Below are positions 1 through 8,090 of a stretch of 64,000 bases of DNA, in pieces. Origin of the DNA: Aquilonibacter sp963703325. Its GTDB lineage: Bacteria > Vulcanimicrobiota > Vulcanimicrobiia > Vulcanimicrobiales > Vulcanimicrobiaceae. The DNA lies in the NCBI GenBank assembly GCA_963703325.1, contig OY969805.1, positions 1,860,001 through 1,924,000 on the forward strand. Direction: 5' to 3'. The position numbers and the translations under genes were made by a program. The stretch's first letter is position 1. Each line of letters opens with the position of its first letter. The notes beneath the pieces are model-generated. The model saw nothing but the letters and a program-made list of their open reading frames with translations. It did not search any database and was not told where the DNA came from.

Positions 1-218
1 TGAACGTTGTTGGCGAGGCTCTTGACCTGCGCATCGCCGCTCGATTGAGCGGCATTTGCGTTGGAAACGCTCAGGAGCAGCACGTTCATCGCAGAATGTG
101 CGAATTGCGAGTCTGCCGGAGTAGTGGCATCGCCGATATCTGCGCCGAGCAGCGTGACGCCGAGCGCCACGCACGCTGCGACCGATCCCAGAGACTGTAA
201 AATATGTAGGTTTCGCAT
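1..218 (-). CDS. DUF4142-like secreted protein, 3' part beyond the window edge
   Basis: An ATG at 218 on the minus strand opens a frame that runs off the left edge with no stop, giving 72 visible residues. The start reads MRNLHILQSLGSVAACVALG, a hydrophobic signal-like stretch, followed by a mature part containing ADSQFAHSAMNVLLLSVSNA and a later QVKSLANNV. That spacing of F-x-x-x-A-M, a helix and VKSLA resembles the start of DUF4142 (DUF305-like four-helix) proteins, which are exported and of poorly known function. The family call is inference from a short piece. The gene is divergent from the permease at 326. Confidence 0.5.
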   Translation of the reverse strand, partial: MRNLHILQSLGSVAACVALGVTLLGADIGDATTPADSQFAHSAMNVLLLSVSNANAAQSSGDAQVKSLANNV

Positions 219-325
219 AGCGATTTCAGCGTGCGCCTGCACCGTCAGGCGGGGTGCGACTTTACCGGCAGCTCTCGACCAAATGTGGATCAAAACCCAA
301 TCAACGATCACTAAATTGTCCTATA

Positions 326-1093
326 ATGGCGGCTATGTTGCCCAGCGTTCTGATCTATCTCTTGCTCGGTGTCGTATTTGGATACTTGGGTGGTCTTTTT
401 GGAATCGGCGGCGGCTTGATCGCGATTCCGGTTCTCGGCGTTTTCTTTGGCTATTCAGAGCAAGTCGCGCAGGGCACCGCGCTGGTGATGATCGTACCCA
501 ACGTTATCCTTGGGTTATGGCACTACATTCGCAAGGTAGGGATGGATGCGCGACTCGGGCTTACGCTTGCGATCAGCGCTGTCCCGTTCACTTATATCTT
601 CGCGCGCTTCGCGACGCGGTTGCCGGGGAATCCGCTGCGCATTGCGTTTGCGATCTTTATCGTGGCGATTGCCGCACAGATGGCATGGCGCACGTTTGGT
701 CCGAAGGGTTTGCAGGCACCGCGCCCGGCGCCGTGGCCCGTGGCCGGCATCGTGGGCGCAATCGGCGGATCGCTCTCGGGGTTCTTCAGCGTTGGAGGCG
801 CGGTGTTCGCGGTTCCGGCTATGTCGGCACTATTCGACCTGTCGCACGTCGTTGCGCAAGGCATGGGGTTGGCACTGGTTGCGCCGGGAACCATCGTGAG
901 CATCATTACCTACGCCGGCGCGCATGACGTTGACTGGATTCCCGGCATCGCGCTTGCGCTGGGCGGGGCCGTTGCCGTGCCGCATGGCGTCAATTTGGCC
1001 AAACGGTTGCCGGAGCGCGTGCTGCGTAGCTTGTTTATCGCGTTGATGCTTGCATCGGCGGCCGGCTTGGTGCTGCGTTCCCTGCATTCCTGA
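326..1093 (+). CDS. TauE/SafE (TSUP) family membrane permease
   Basis: A 255-residue, very hydrophobic protein of the usual TSUP length. It opens with a glycine-rich GYLGGLFGIGGGLIAIPVL stretch and has a second, related one near residue 155 (GGSLSGFFSVGGAVFAVPAM); this internal two-fold repeat of a G-rich half-helix is the TSUP hallmark. Known relatives export sulfite, sulfoacetate or other organic anions, so the substrate cannot be named. I chose ATG 326; a second ATG at 335 is equally possible, and the frame open upstream to 254 lacks membrane character. The gene ends at a terminator-like hairpin shared with the convergent TonB receptor gene. Confidence 0.85.
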   Translation: MAAMLPSVLIYLLLGVVFGYLGGLFGIGGGLIAIPVLGVFFGYSEQVAQGTALVMIVPNVILGLWHYIRKVGMDARLGLTLAISAVPFTYIFARFATRLPGNPLRIAFAIFIVAIAAQMAWRTFGPKGLQAPRPAPWPVAGIVGAIGGSLSGFFSVGGAVFAVPAMSALFDLSHVVAQGMGLALVAPGTIVSIITYAGAHDVDWIPGIALALGGAVAVPHGVNLAKRLPERVLRSLFIALMLASAAGLVLRSLHS

Positions 1094-1123
1094 AAAAAAA
1101 AGGCACGGTCGCGTGACCGTGCC
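1093..1123 (-). terminator. Intrinsic terminator of the TonB receptor gene
   Basis: A perfect 9-bp stem, GGCACGGTC (1102-1110) with GACCGTGCC (1115-1123) and a four-base loop, lies between two convergent stops. Read on the minus strand it is followed directly by nine T residues (the A-run at 1093-1101), the classical rho-independent arrangement for the gene ending at 1141. On the plus strand it follows the permease stop but has only a short T-run (GTTT), so it may act weakly there. Confidence 0.85.
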
Positions 1124-1140
1124 CGTTTCGATGGAGACGG

Positions 1141-4100
1141 CTACATCCGTACGTTCACTTGGAAGTAGACGTTGAGCGGCGGGGGGTTCCCGAGGTTCGA
1201 GTCGATCACCGGAGTGTACGACTGTAATTGCCACGGATACGGCGTAAAGCCGTTGGCCGCGGCGTCGTTGGGACCGGTTCCGTTGTAGAAGTTGCCGGCG
1301 TAGAGTCCGTTGGGGGAATACCCGCAGTAGTTGGCGCCTGCGGGATACGCCGAGGTCCACGGCTCTTTCGATCCGCCGAAGCAGGTGTGAAAGAGATCCG
1401 CAAAGGTGAGCGTGGCCGTGAGTTTCGGGGAGATGTCATACGACATCTGCAGATTCGTGACCAAGATCCACGGATTGCGGAACTGACCGGGCGACGAGAA
1501 CGATCCCGTCTGTGAGTTCGGCACGTAGAGTTGCGCAGCCGCCGTCGAATAGGTTCCGGCGTCGGAGAGCGCATCGCACTGATACGGATTGGTACCCGGT
1601 GAGGCCGCGGTAATGCCGGCCGTCAGCGAGTTTTGGCCGCACGTGCGCGGATCGATACCGACCACGTCGAGTGGTCCGCCGTACGAGCTGCCCTGCGTGA
1701 GCTGGAGCGACGGGGTGATCGCAAATTTCGCCTTGCGGTAGTTGAGAATCAGCGTTCCGTCGAGCGGAGAATCGAAGTACGCAACGCTCGGATTGTCGGT
1801 TGGCGAAAGGCCGGTTGAACCGGGCGCGTACCACGCGTTCGGATCGAGCAGTCCTTGAATCGGCTGATTGTAATACGGATTGTAGATCGCCGTTGCAGAT
1901 GGCGCCGTCCCGGCCGGAACGCACGTTCCGCCTTGATAGTACGGACAGCCGCCCCCCGCCTTGGTGAGCACATTGTATTGTGAAATCGCCGTGTTCGCCG
2001 TGACGATCTGGTTGGCGCCGTAGTAGTACTCGTACTTCACCTTGGCGTCGGTGTACGTCAGCGCGAGCTGACCGGAGAGTCCGTCACGCGAGAAATCGCC
2101 TTTCTGAAGCGAGAACTCGGCACCCATCGATCGGAATTCGCCGACCGGAGCTTGCGTGACGAAGTTCGGTCCGATGAAGGCCTCCTGTTGGTATCCTTGC
2201 GTGACGTCGTAGAACGGCGTGATCTTATAGCTCAGGTCCGTTCCGCGAATATGGCGCTCGAGCGAGAGATCGAATTGGTCCGCGCTCATCGCCGGAATTG
2301 GATGGAAGGGCGAGTCGAAACCGAGCGGCAGACCGGCGTTCCAGATGCTCAGTTCGTTACCCGAGTTGCTGAGGTACTGAACCGACGCCGAAATCGGCGG
2401 CTCGGTGTATCGCCCGGCCGAGAAACGCCAGACCGTGTCCGACGATTCGGTATACGTCGCCGAGAACCGCGGCGAAAGGTCGCTTAGCGCGTAGCTGGTC
2501 GGTGAATTCGCCGAGAAGTTCGGATGGTTGTATCCGCTCGGACAGTTCGGCGTGTAGATGGTGGCTGCGGGCGGCGGCTGACCGGGAAGGAGCGGCGACG
2601 AATACACCGTCCCCACCGAATTCACGCAGACGTCGTTCTGCACGATCGAGGCATAGAATTGCGTCGCCAAGTTCGCGGTGGAATCCAAGCCGTAGTTGTA
2701 GTTTTCGTAGCGCAGCGCCAGGTTGAACAACAACCGGTCGCTCGGGCGCCACTGATCGCTCAAGGAGAGGAACGAGAACTTCGGATCGACCGTGTTGTAC
2801 GATCCGCTGGAATCGCCGTTCCACAGCGTGGACCACTGCGCGCCGGCCAGTGCCGCCGGACTGCCCGGCGGCGGTGTGCCGGTCGGACCGTTTGCCGCGG
2901 TGCTGAGATACGAACCACCCGGGGCGCAACCAGTGACGGTGCCGCCCGTCATCGCGGGGGTTCCGGTGGCGGGATTCCAACACTGGAAGCCGCCGTTGTT
3001 GAAGCTCACCAGACCGATCGGTGAAACGCCGCCGCTGGTAATGCCGGTGTACCCTTCGTTGTTAAAGCGCATCACGTTGGCGGTCGTGTAGTTTCCGGTC
3101 AACTGCAGCAAGTGTTGGCTGCTGATCTGATCGGCGAATTGCAACTCTCCGCCTGCCGTGTGCGTGATCAGGTCGTAGTTGGCCGAGACAAACTCGTCGT
3201 CGGACGGCCCGACGCCGTAATTCGCATAAGAGTTCCACGCGGCGTTGGCGCCCGCTTGGGTCCAATCCGAGAAGAACGTGTACGCGAACGCACGCACATA
3301 CGCACTGCTGGAAAGCTCGCGCGTATATTGTGCTTTGAGTATACCGGTATCGTTCCAGAATCCATCGCGATCCTCTGCCGGAATCTCGGCGCCAAAACCG
3401 CGATCGGTCGGACTCGACGGCTGGTAGTAGTTTTGCAGCGACAAGCTTGAAATAGGCGTGCCGAAAGGTGCGTTATACACCTGCGCGTCGATATAGGAGG
3501 GATAGTTCGGCGTGCACCCGCTGCTGCCGGGGGCACAGTACGGATTCCCGGTGACGGCAAGCGTGTACGGACCATAGCCGCCCGCGTCGTCGGGACTGGA
3601 GTACGGCTCGGTGTTCATCGACGACGCGCTCCACATGAGCTGGATGTCGTCGCTGAGACCGTTGCTGCGCGGAATCCGGAAGTGGAAGTTCGCAACGTCC
3701 TCGCGATCCGAAATCGTCGCGGGAACGCTCGCGTTTCCATAGGCGCCGGTGAAGGGGATGAAGCAGTTCGTCGGTTGTGGGGCGACGCCAGTCGTCGTAC
3801 CCTCGCCGTCGAACCACGGCAAGCCGGTTACACTCGCCGGTGTGACGTTCGTACCGGGCTCGCACAGCGGTGCAAGGGTCCGCGGAACGCCGTTGAGTTC
3901 GGCACTCGCGCCCATAATCGAATACCCGGAATAAACTTCCCCGGGCACCATGAGATCGGCGCCGTTGGCACTGTCGAGGTTGCGGAAGTCCTGATTGTAG
4001 CCCGAAAGCCCGACGTAGTAGCTGAAGCGCCGATCCGGCGTTGCACCGCCGGCTTCCACCTTCAGTTGATGGTAGAAGGTTGGATCGGCGATCCCGCCGC

Positions 4101-4878
4101 TGAGCGACGCGTACCCCGGGTAGGTTCCCGTTTTGATCACCTGATTGATAAAACCCGAAGTACCGGACGACGAGTTGGACGCCGGTCCGCCGCCGGTGTA
4201 AACTTCGAGTTCTTGCAACCCGGTGTTGCTCTCGGTCGACGCGACGTAGTTGTCGAAGGCGCGGTTGACCGGGACGCCGTCATACTCGAAGCCCGAGAAG
4301 AACGACTGCGAACCGCGGATGTAAACGGGCTGATTCCAGCCCATGCCGCCCGCGGTGACGTTCACGCCGGGAACCGACGAGATCGCCGAGTACGCGCTGT
4401 TCATGTTCGTGCCGCCGCCGAGTGCCGCGCCGGCCTGGATGGCGGCCGAGTTGACGTTATAGAGATCCGACCCGACGCCGCCTTTGACGAGCGTCGACGA
4501 CGTCGCGGTGGTCCGGGTGATGGCGATCGTCTTGAGCAACGTCAGCCGGAATGCGAGCGTCTGGTTTTGATCGGCGAAGATGGTAAGTCCGGCTATCGAT
4601 TCCGGATTGTAGCTCGTCTTGATAAGGGAAATCGTGTACGTATCTGGAGCGAGCGAGAGGAACACGAAGTGTCCCGTGCCGTCCGTTTGCGTTGTTGCGA
4701 CCTGCGAAGCCGACGTAACCTTGACGGCGACGCCGCTAAGCGGGTGACCGGCATCATCGGTGACTACGCCGCCGACTCCGCCCGTCGTACCGGCCAGTGC
4801 CCACGTTACCTGGCCGACGAAAAAGGCGAGTGTTACGGCGAGTGCAGCCAATGAACGACCAATCGAGTGACGTTTCAT
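1141..4878 (-). CDS. TonB-dependent receptor with carboxypeptidase-regulatory-like plug extension
   Basis: A 1245-residue outer-membrane protein. Residues 1-30 form a signal peptide ending near ALA. Residues about 32-115 form a CarboxypepD_reg-like beta-sandwich (VTDDAGHPLSGVAVKVTS, then TDGTGHFVFLSLAPDTYTIS). A plug domain follows with SSVPGVNVTAGGMGWNQPVY and YIRGSQSFFSGFEYDGVPVN, and the remainder is a long beta-barrel rich in aromatic and Asn/Ser/Thr strands ending NVYFQVNVRM. The architecture is that of large SusC/OmpA-like Oar receptors, which import big or complex ligands; the ligand is unknown. A ribosome site AAGGAAAG precedes the ATG. The winged-helix regulator immediately upstream on the same strand is a plausible controller. 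Confidence 0.9.
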   Translation of the reverse strand: MKRHSIGRSLAALAVTLAFFVGQVTWALAGTTGGVGGVVTDDAGHPLSGVAVKVTSASQVATTQTDGTGHFVFLSLAPDTYTISLIKTSYNPESIAGLTIFADQNQTLAFRLTLLKTIAITRTTATSSTLVKGGVGSDLYNVNSAAIQAGAALGGGTNMNSAYSAISSVPGVNVTAGGMGWNQPVYIRGSQSFFSGFEYDGVPVNRAFDNYVASTESNTGLQELEVYTGGGPASNSSSGTSGFINQVIKTGTYPGYASLSGGIADPTFYHQLKVEAGGATPDRRFSYYVGLSGYNQDFRNLDSANGADLMVPGEVYSGYSIMGASAELNGVPRTLAPLCEPGTNVTPASVTGLPWFDGEGTTTGVAPQPTNCFIPFTGAYGNASVPATISDREDVANFHFRIPRSNGLSDDIQLMWSASSMNTEPYSSPDDAGGYGPYTLAVTGNPYCAPGSSGCTPNYPSYIDAQVYNAPFGTPISSLSLQNYYQPSSPTDRGFGAEIPAEDRDGFWNDTGILKAQYTRELSSSAYVRAFAYTFFSDWTQAGANAAWNSYANYGVGPSDDEFVSANYDLITHTAGGELQFADQISSQHLLQLTGNYTTANVMRFNNEGYTGITSGGVSPIGLVSFNNGGFQCWNPATGTPAMTGGTVTGCAPGGSYLSTAANGPTGTPPPGSPAALAGAQWSTLWNGDSSGSYNTVDPKFSFLSLSDQWRPSDRLLFNLALRYENYNYGLDSTANLATQFYASIVQNDVCVNSVGTVYSSPLLPGQPPPAATIYTPNCPSGYNHPNFSANSPTSYALSDLSPRFSATYTESSDTVWRFSAGRYTEPPISASVQYLSNSGNELSIWNAGLPLGFDSPFHPIPAMSADQFDLSLERHIRGTDLSYKITPFYDVTQGYQQEAFIGPNFVTQAPVGEFRSMGAEFSLQKGDFSRDGLSGQLALTYTDAKVKYEYYYGANQIVTANTAISQYNVLTKAGGGCPYYQGGTCVPAGTAPSATAIYNPYYNQPIQGLLDPNAWYAPGSTGLSPTDNPSVAYFDSPLDGTLILNYRKAKFAITPSLQLTQGSSYGGPLDVVGIDPRTCGQNSLTAGITAASPGTNPYQCDALSDAGTYSTAAAQLYVPNSQTGSFSSPGQFRNPWILVTNLQMSYDISPKLTATLTFADLFHTCFGGSKEPWTSAYPAGANYCGYSPNGLYAGNFYNGTGPNDAAANGFTPYPWQLQSYTPVIDSNLGNPPPLNVYFQVNVRM

Positions 4879-5078
4879 GTGCTTGCTTTCCTTTTCTGCG
4901 AAAGTGTTGATTGCTCAGCGCAATCTCACACGTTTCACAGAGTGTCATAAGGCAGCCATAACGTCTTCACAAAACCTAACAACGGAAATCGGACGACGGC
5001 TTACAAACCGGCGTCCGATGAATGTCACTCAGAACGGGCACTGCACGTTAGTATTGCGTATGACGGCGCGCTACGTCT
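4879..5078 (-). other. 200-bp leader/intergenic region upstream of the TonB receptor
   Basis: No ORF of its own is credible here. It contains the receptor ribosome-binding site and, about 30 bp upstream of the start, a 6-bp inverted repeat GATTGC (4909-4914) and GCAATC (4920-4925) around a five-base loop that would fold in the mRNA leader. I cannot place a promoter with confidence. Confidence 0.3.
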
Positions 5079-6449
5079 TCACATGGTGTAACATTGCGCG
5101 CACAACGAGCATTGCGGAATTTCTCGAATGTCGTGCATGCGAAGCGGTGACCCGCAGCTGTCACACTGCGGCGTTCGCGCGCGTTCGAGAGAGGTTACGA
5201 GGTCGCGGTGCGTCCGTTGCAACGGCGCATACAGCGGATCGACGGCGACCATAAACAGGCCAGGCTCACGCGTGCGTTGCGCGCGTTCGATCAGGTGTGC
5301 CGCGGTAGCGTTATCGCCGCGTGCCACGGAGATGGCTGCGAGCGCGACGTGCGACGGAATCTGTGAGGATGACAGGGCGGTGACCGCCGCCGCGCACGCT
5401 TGCGCGTCATTGCGCCTTGCAGCGATGACGCCACGGACGGCGATGTTTCGAGTTAGCATGTCGGTACCGGTCATCGCGCTCAAGAGTGCCTCTGCTCGGT
5501 CATACTCCCCGGTCATCACCGAGGCGCAGGCGTCATAGAAGAGCGTGGTGGCGTGGAGCGGGCCGAGGCTGCGCGCGGTTTCGAAGCACGTGCGCGCATC
5601 GCTGTAACGCTGTGCCATGTAGAGGACCGTTCCGAGTAGTGACGTGGACTGCTGCGATGCCGGTCCGGAGCGCACCGCGACATCGGCTTGCGTCAGTGCA
5701 GCGGCAAAATCGCCGCAAGCCAGCCGATCCCAGATCGCGGCTTTGTGCACGGGCGGCGAATGCGGCGCAAGCGCGAGTGCGTACTCGACGGCGTGACGGG
5801 CTCGCTCGCGATCGCTATTAAAGAAGAGCAAGAGCGTCGCGAGTGTCGCATACGCGTCGGCCGACGGCGGATCGCGTTCGAGAACGCGCTGGAGCGCACG
5901 CCGGGCGTGCCAATATGCTTGCTGCGGCGGCAGAAACAGCCGAATGCCGGCCGCAGTGTAGGCCTTCGCGAGCATGACCAGCGCCGGGACGTATTCCGGA
6001 TCCTCGGCGTGAACGCTTTCGAGCAGGCGGATCGCCACGAGGATCGACGCCTCGGTCCGACGGCGGTATTGGAACACCGCCCGCTGATAGTTTGAGAATG
6101 TGGGGCGCAGCGCGTCGAGGTCGTCACTGTGCGCCTCAATCGGCAATCCGCCGACGAATTGAAAGCCGATGCCGGGTATCGTGCGGATGAAATCGCGTTC
6201 GGCGGCGTAATGCAGGAGCGTTCGCCGCAAACGGTAGACGGTTTGTGTCAGTGCCGCGTCGCTGGCCGCGGCCCCTCGCCACAGGTGCTCGATGATCTCA
6301 TCTTTGCTAATCGTTCCCGGACGACGCTCCGCCAGAAGTGCGAGGAGTTCGGCTTCCTTTGGTTTGAGGGCAACGCGGGAACCGCTATGCCACAAGCGGC
6401 GCTGTGCAACGCTGAGAACGAACGGTCCGAATGAAATCTCGGTACCCAC
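5079..6449 (-). CDS. Winged-helix (OmpR/CadC-type) regulator with TPR-like repeats and C-terminal Cys cluster
   Basis: The N-terminal 95 residues form a Trans_reg_C winged helix: FGPFVLSVAQRRLW, then LKPKEAELLALLAERRPGTI, ISKDEIIEHLW, LTQTVYRLRRTL and IRTIPGIGFQF. The remaining about 340 residues are helical repeats (LVMLAKAYTAAG, ALQRVLERDPPSADAYATLA and similar) of TPR type. There is no transmembrane segment, unlike CadC, so it is cytoplasmic. The last 30 residues contain CDSCG and CSLCAQC, a possible zinc-binding site. I chose GTG 6449 because family homology begins there; the open frame to 6653 is not domain-like. It sits between the TonB receptor and a divergent secreted protein, either of which could be its target. 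Confidence 0.75.
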   Translation of the reverse strand: MGTEISFGPFVLSVAQRRLWHSGSRVALKPKEAELLALLAERRPGTISKDEIIEHLWRGAAASDAALTQTVYRLRRTLLHYAAERDFIRTIPGIGFQFVGGLPIEAHSDDLDALRPTFSNYQRAVFQYRRRTEASILVAIRLLESVHAEDPEYVPALVMLAKAYTAAGIRLFLPPQQAYWHARRALQRVLERDPPSADAYATLATLLLFFNSDRERARHAVEYALALAPHSPPVHKAAIWDRLACGDFAAALTQADVAVRSGPASQQSTSLLGTVLYMAQRYSDARTCFETARSLGPLHATTLFYDACASVMTGEYDRAEALLSAMTGTDMLTRNIAVRGVIAARRNDAQACAAAVTALSSSQIPSHVALAAISVARGDNATAAHLIERAQRTREPGLFMVAVDPLYAPLQRTHRDLVTSLERARTPQCDSCGSPLRMHDIREIPQCSLCAQCYTM

Positions 6450-6453
6450 GCTG

Positions 6454-6483
6454 TTGTGACGCGGAATGCGGATATATTGTGAC
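6454..6483. promoter_or_regulatory. Direct repeat TTGTGAC x2, candidate operator
   Basis: Two identical heptamers TTGTGAC at 6454-6460 and 6477-6483, 23 bp apart start to start, fill the 71-bp gap between the divergent winged-helix regulator and the secreted protein at 6521. OmpR-type winged-helix proteins commonly bind direct repeats spaced by about two helical turns, so this is a candidate autoregulatory operator. The assignment is inference from position and repetition only. Confidence 0.35.
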
Positions 6484-6520
6484 CAGGGATTATCGCTCTG
6501 CCTGACAGAAAAACACGACG

Positions 6521-6838
6521 ATGAAGCAATTACTGGCCGTGCTCGTGGCTGCAAATGTGCTTGCGCCGTCGGGGATCCTCGCATCACCGGCGAAGTACGA
6601 GCGCAAGCCCGTAACCGTGATAGGTATCGTAGCCGGCGTTGCGGTGCGTCCAATATCCGGCGGGTACATCACGCAGTTTGCACTCTGCGACAGTCAATGT
6701 ATCAACGTCGTCGAATTTTCCAGACCGTCGTTTGCCGTTGGACAGACCCTCACGGTGGCCGGCACATTTCACACGATTTTCTCAAACGGCCTCATTCAGG
6801 CACGGAATGTCGTCGTAGTGACTGCGCCGAAGACGTAA
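6521..6838 (+). CDS. Small secreted OB-fold-like protein
   Basis: A 105-residue protein with a signal peptide (MKQLLAVLVAANVLAPSGIL, cleavage near ASPA). The mature part has the pattern of a small beta-barrel: KPVTVIGIVAGVAVRP, then ALCDSQCINVVEF, GQTLTVAGTF and QARNVVVV, which resembles short bacterial OB-fold domains that bind nucleic acid or small ligands. Two cysteines four residues apart (CDSQC) could form a disulfide outside the cytoplasm. It is divergent from the regulator and ends one base before the PEP mutase-like gene, so the two plus-strand genes may be cotranscribed. Function unknown. Confidence 0.6.
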   Translation: MKQLLAVLVAANVLAPSGILASPAKYERKPVTVIGIVAGVAVRPISGGYITQFALCDSQCINVVEFSRPSFAVGQTLTVAGTFHTIFSNGLIQARNVVVVTAPKT

Positions 6839-6839
6839 A

Positions 6840-7625
6840 TTGAAAAGCCAGACCGAGAAGGCCGCGCTCTTTCGCGCACTGCACGAGCGCGATCGCGCAT
6901 TCATCATTCCGAATCCATGGGACCTGGGCACGGCAAAGATGCTCGAGGCGCTTGGCTTCGAAGCGCTTGCAACGACGAGCGCGGGCTTCGCGCAGTCGAT
7001 CGGAAAAGCTGACGGTGCAGTCGATCGCGACACCATGCTCGCGCACGCTGCGCAACTTGCGGCTGCTACCAACCTCCCGGTGAGCGCGGATCTCGAGAAC
7101 GGTTATGCCGACGATCCGGCCGGTGTCGCCGAAACGGTGCGATTGGCTGCGGCTGCCGGGCTTGCGGGATGTTCGATTGAGGATCTACCGGCGGGACGTG
7201 ACGGAGAACCATACGATCTGGCCTTTGCCGCCGAGCGAATCGAGGCCGCAGCCAAGGCGGTGCGCGCCCTGCCGTTTGCGTTCACCTTGACGGCGCGCGC
7301 CGAAAACTATATCGCTGACCGCCCGGACCTTGCCGACACGATTGCGCGGCTGCAAGCCTATCAAGAGGCCGGTGCCGACGTGCTCTACGCGCCGGGTCTT
7401 CGTTCTGCTGACGACATTGGGGCTGTCGTGCGCGCCGTCGATCGTCCGGTCAACGTGCTCATGGGTCTGCCCGGTGTTACGCTCACGCTCGCGGATCTCA
7501 GTGCGCTCGGTGTGCGGCGTGTGAGCATCGGCAGCGCGCTCTCGGGACTTGCCTACAGGACCGCTCAACGTGCAGCAAAGGAAATGCACGACCGCGGTGT
7601 CTTTACCGAACTAACGCGTAAGTAA
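6840..7625 (+). CDS. Isocitrate lyase/PEP mutase superfamily enzyme
   Basis: A 261-residue TIM-barrel protein typical of the compact oxaloacetase/PEP mutase-like group. It shows IIPNPWDLGTAKMLEALGFE, the TTSAGFA strand, LPVSADLENGYADDP (metal-binding Asp and Glu), GCSIED (strand with acidic ligand), TARAENY and the closing GVRRVSIGSAL. The short length and DLENGY motif suggest a 2-methylisocitrate lyase/phosphonomutase relative that makes or breaks a C-C or C-P bond next to a carboxylate; the substrate cannot be told. The start is TTG 6840 right after the previous stop with a weak ribosome site. Its end overlaps the convergent sixA gene by 15 bp. Confidence 0.8.
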   Translation: MKSQTEKAALFRALHERDRAFIIPNPWDLGTAKMLEALGFEALATTSAGFAQSIGKADGAVDRDTMLAHAAQLAAATNLPVSADLENGYADDPAGVAETVRLAAAAGLAGCSIEDLPAGRDGEPYDLAFAAERIEAAAKAVRALPFAFTLTARAENYIADRPDLADTIARLQAYQEAGADVLYAPGLRSADDIGAVVRAVDRPVNVLMGLPGVTLTLADLSALGVRRVSIGSALSGLAYRTAQRAAKEMHDRGVFTELTRK

Positions 7626-8090
7626 CTTCGGCGAGGCCAGCCACACGAGCGCTCCCCGCGGCGGCGAAAACTTGGTGATCTCGACGCACGCGATGGCGCC
7701 TTTCTTGAAGTCGATGTCGCCGCCGCCGATCACCTCGCCGATCACCGCGCTCATCGACGGTTCGTGTCCGACCAGCATGATCGCGCTTGCGTCGCGATGG
7801 TCGCGCAGCACGCTCGCCAACCGCTCGGTGGAAAATCCGATGTCGATGCGCGAATCATCGATCAGCGCGTCGCGCAAGTCGAGTTCGTCTGCGACGATCT
7901 CCGCGGTTTCACGCGCGCGTACAAGCGGGCTCGTGATGACGCGCTCGAGTCCGAGCTTCAAGCCGGCGATCGTGCGCGCTTCGCGAGCGATGCGTTTGCG
8001 ACCCTCCGGCGTCAGCGGCCGCTCGGCATCGGTTCCTTGCCAAGTCTCGCGATCTCCGGCCGGCCCGTGCCGGAGAAAGTAGCACATCAT
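7611..8090 (-). CDS. sixA: SixA-type phosphohistidine phosphatase
   Basis: A 159-residue histidine phosphatase. The catalytic RHG appears at residues 7-9 (FLRHGPAG), followed by RPLTPEGRKRIARE, ITSPLVRARETAEI (second phosphate-binding Arg) and MLVGHEPSMS with the second catalytic His. SixA proteins remove phosphate from histidine residues such as those in HPt domains or phosphotransferase proteins. I chose ATG 8090 because it forms an ATGA overlap with the stop of mrp at 8087, implying translational coupling; an ATG at 8087 follows immediately. An open upstream extension to 8165 lies inside mrp and is not conserved-looking. Confidence 0.85.
   Translation of the reverse strand: MMCYFLRHGPAGDRETWQGTDAERPLTPEGRKRIAREARTIAGLKLGLERVITSPLVRARETAEIVADELDLRDALIDDSRIDIGFSTERLASVLRDHRDASAIMLVGHEPSMSAVIGEVIGGGDIDFKKGAIACVEITKFSPPRGALVWLASPKLLTR

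Noticed and set aside
3682..4854. 390-residue plus-strand open frame inside the TonB receptor
   Set aside because: Arg/Gly/Asp-rich low-complexity translation typical of the complement of GC-rich coding DNA; the minus-strand receptor is clearly real.
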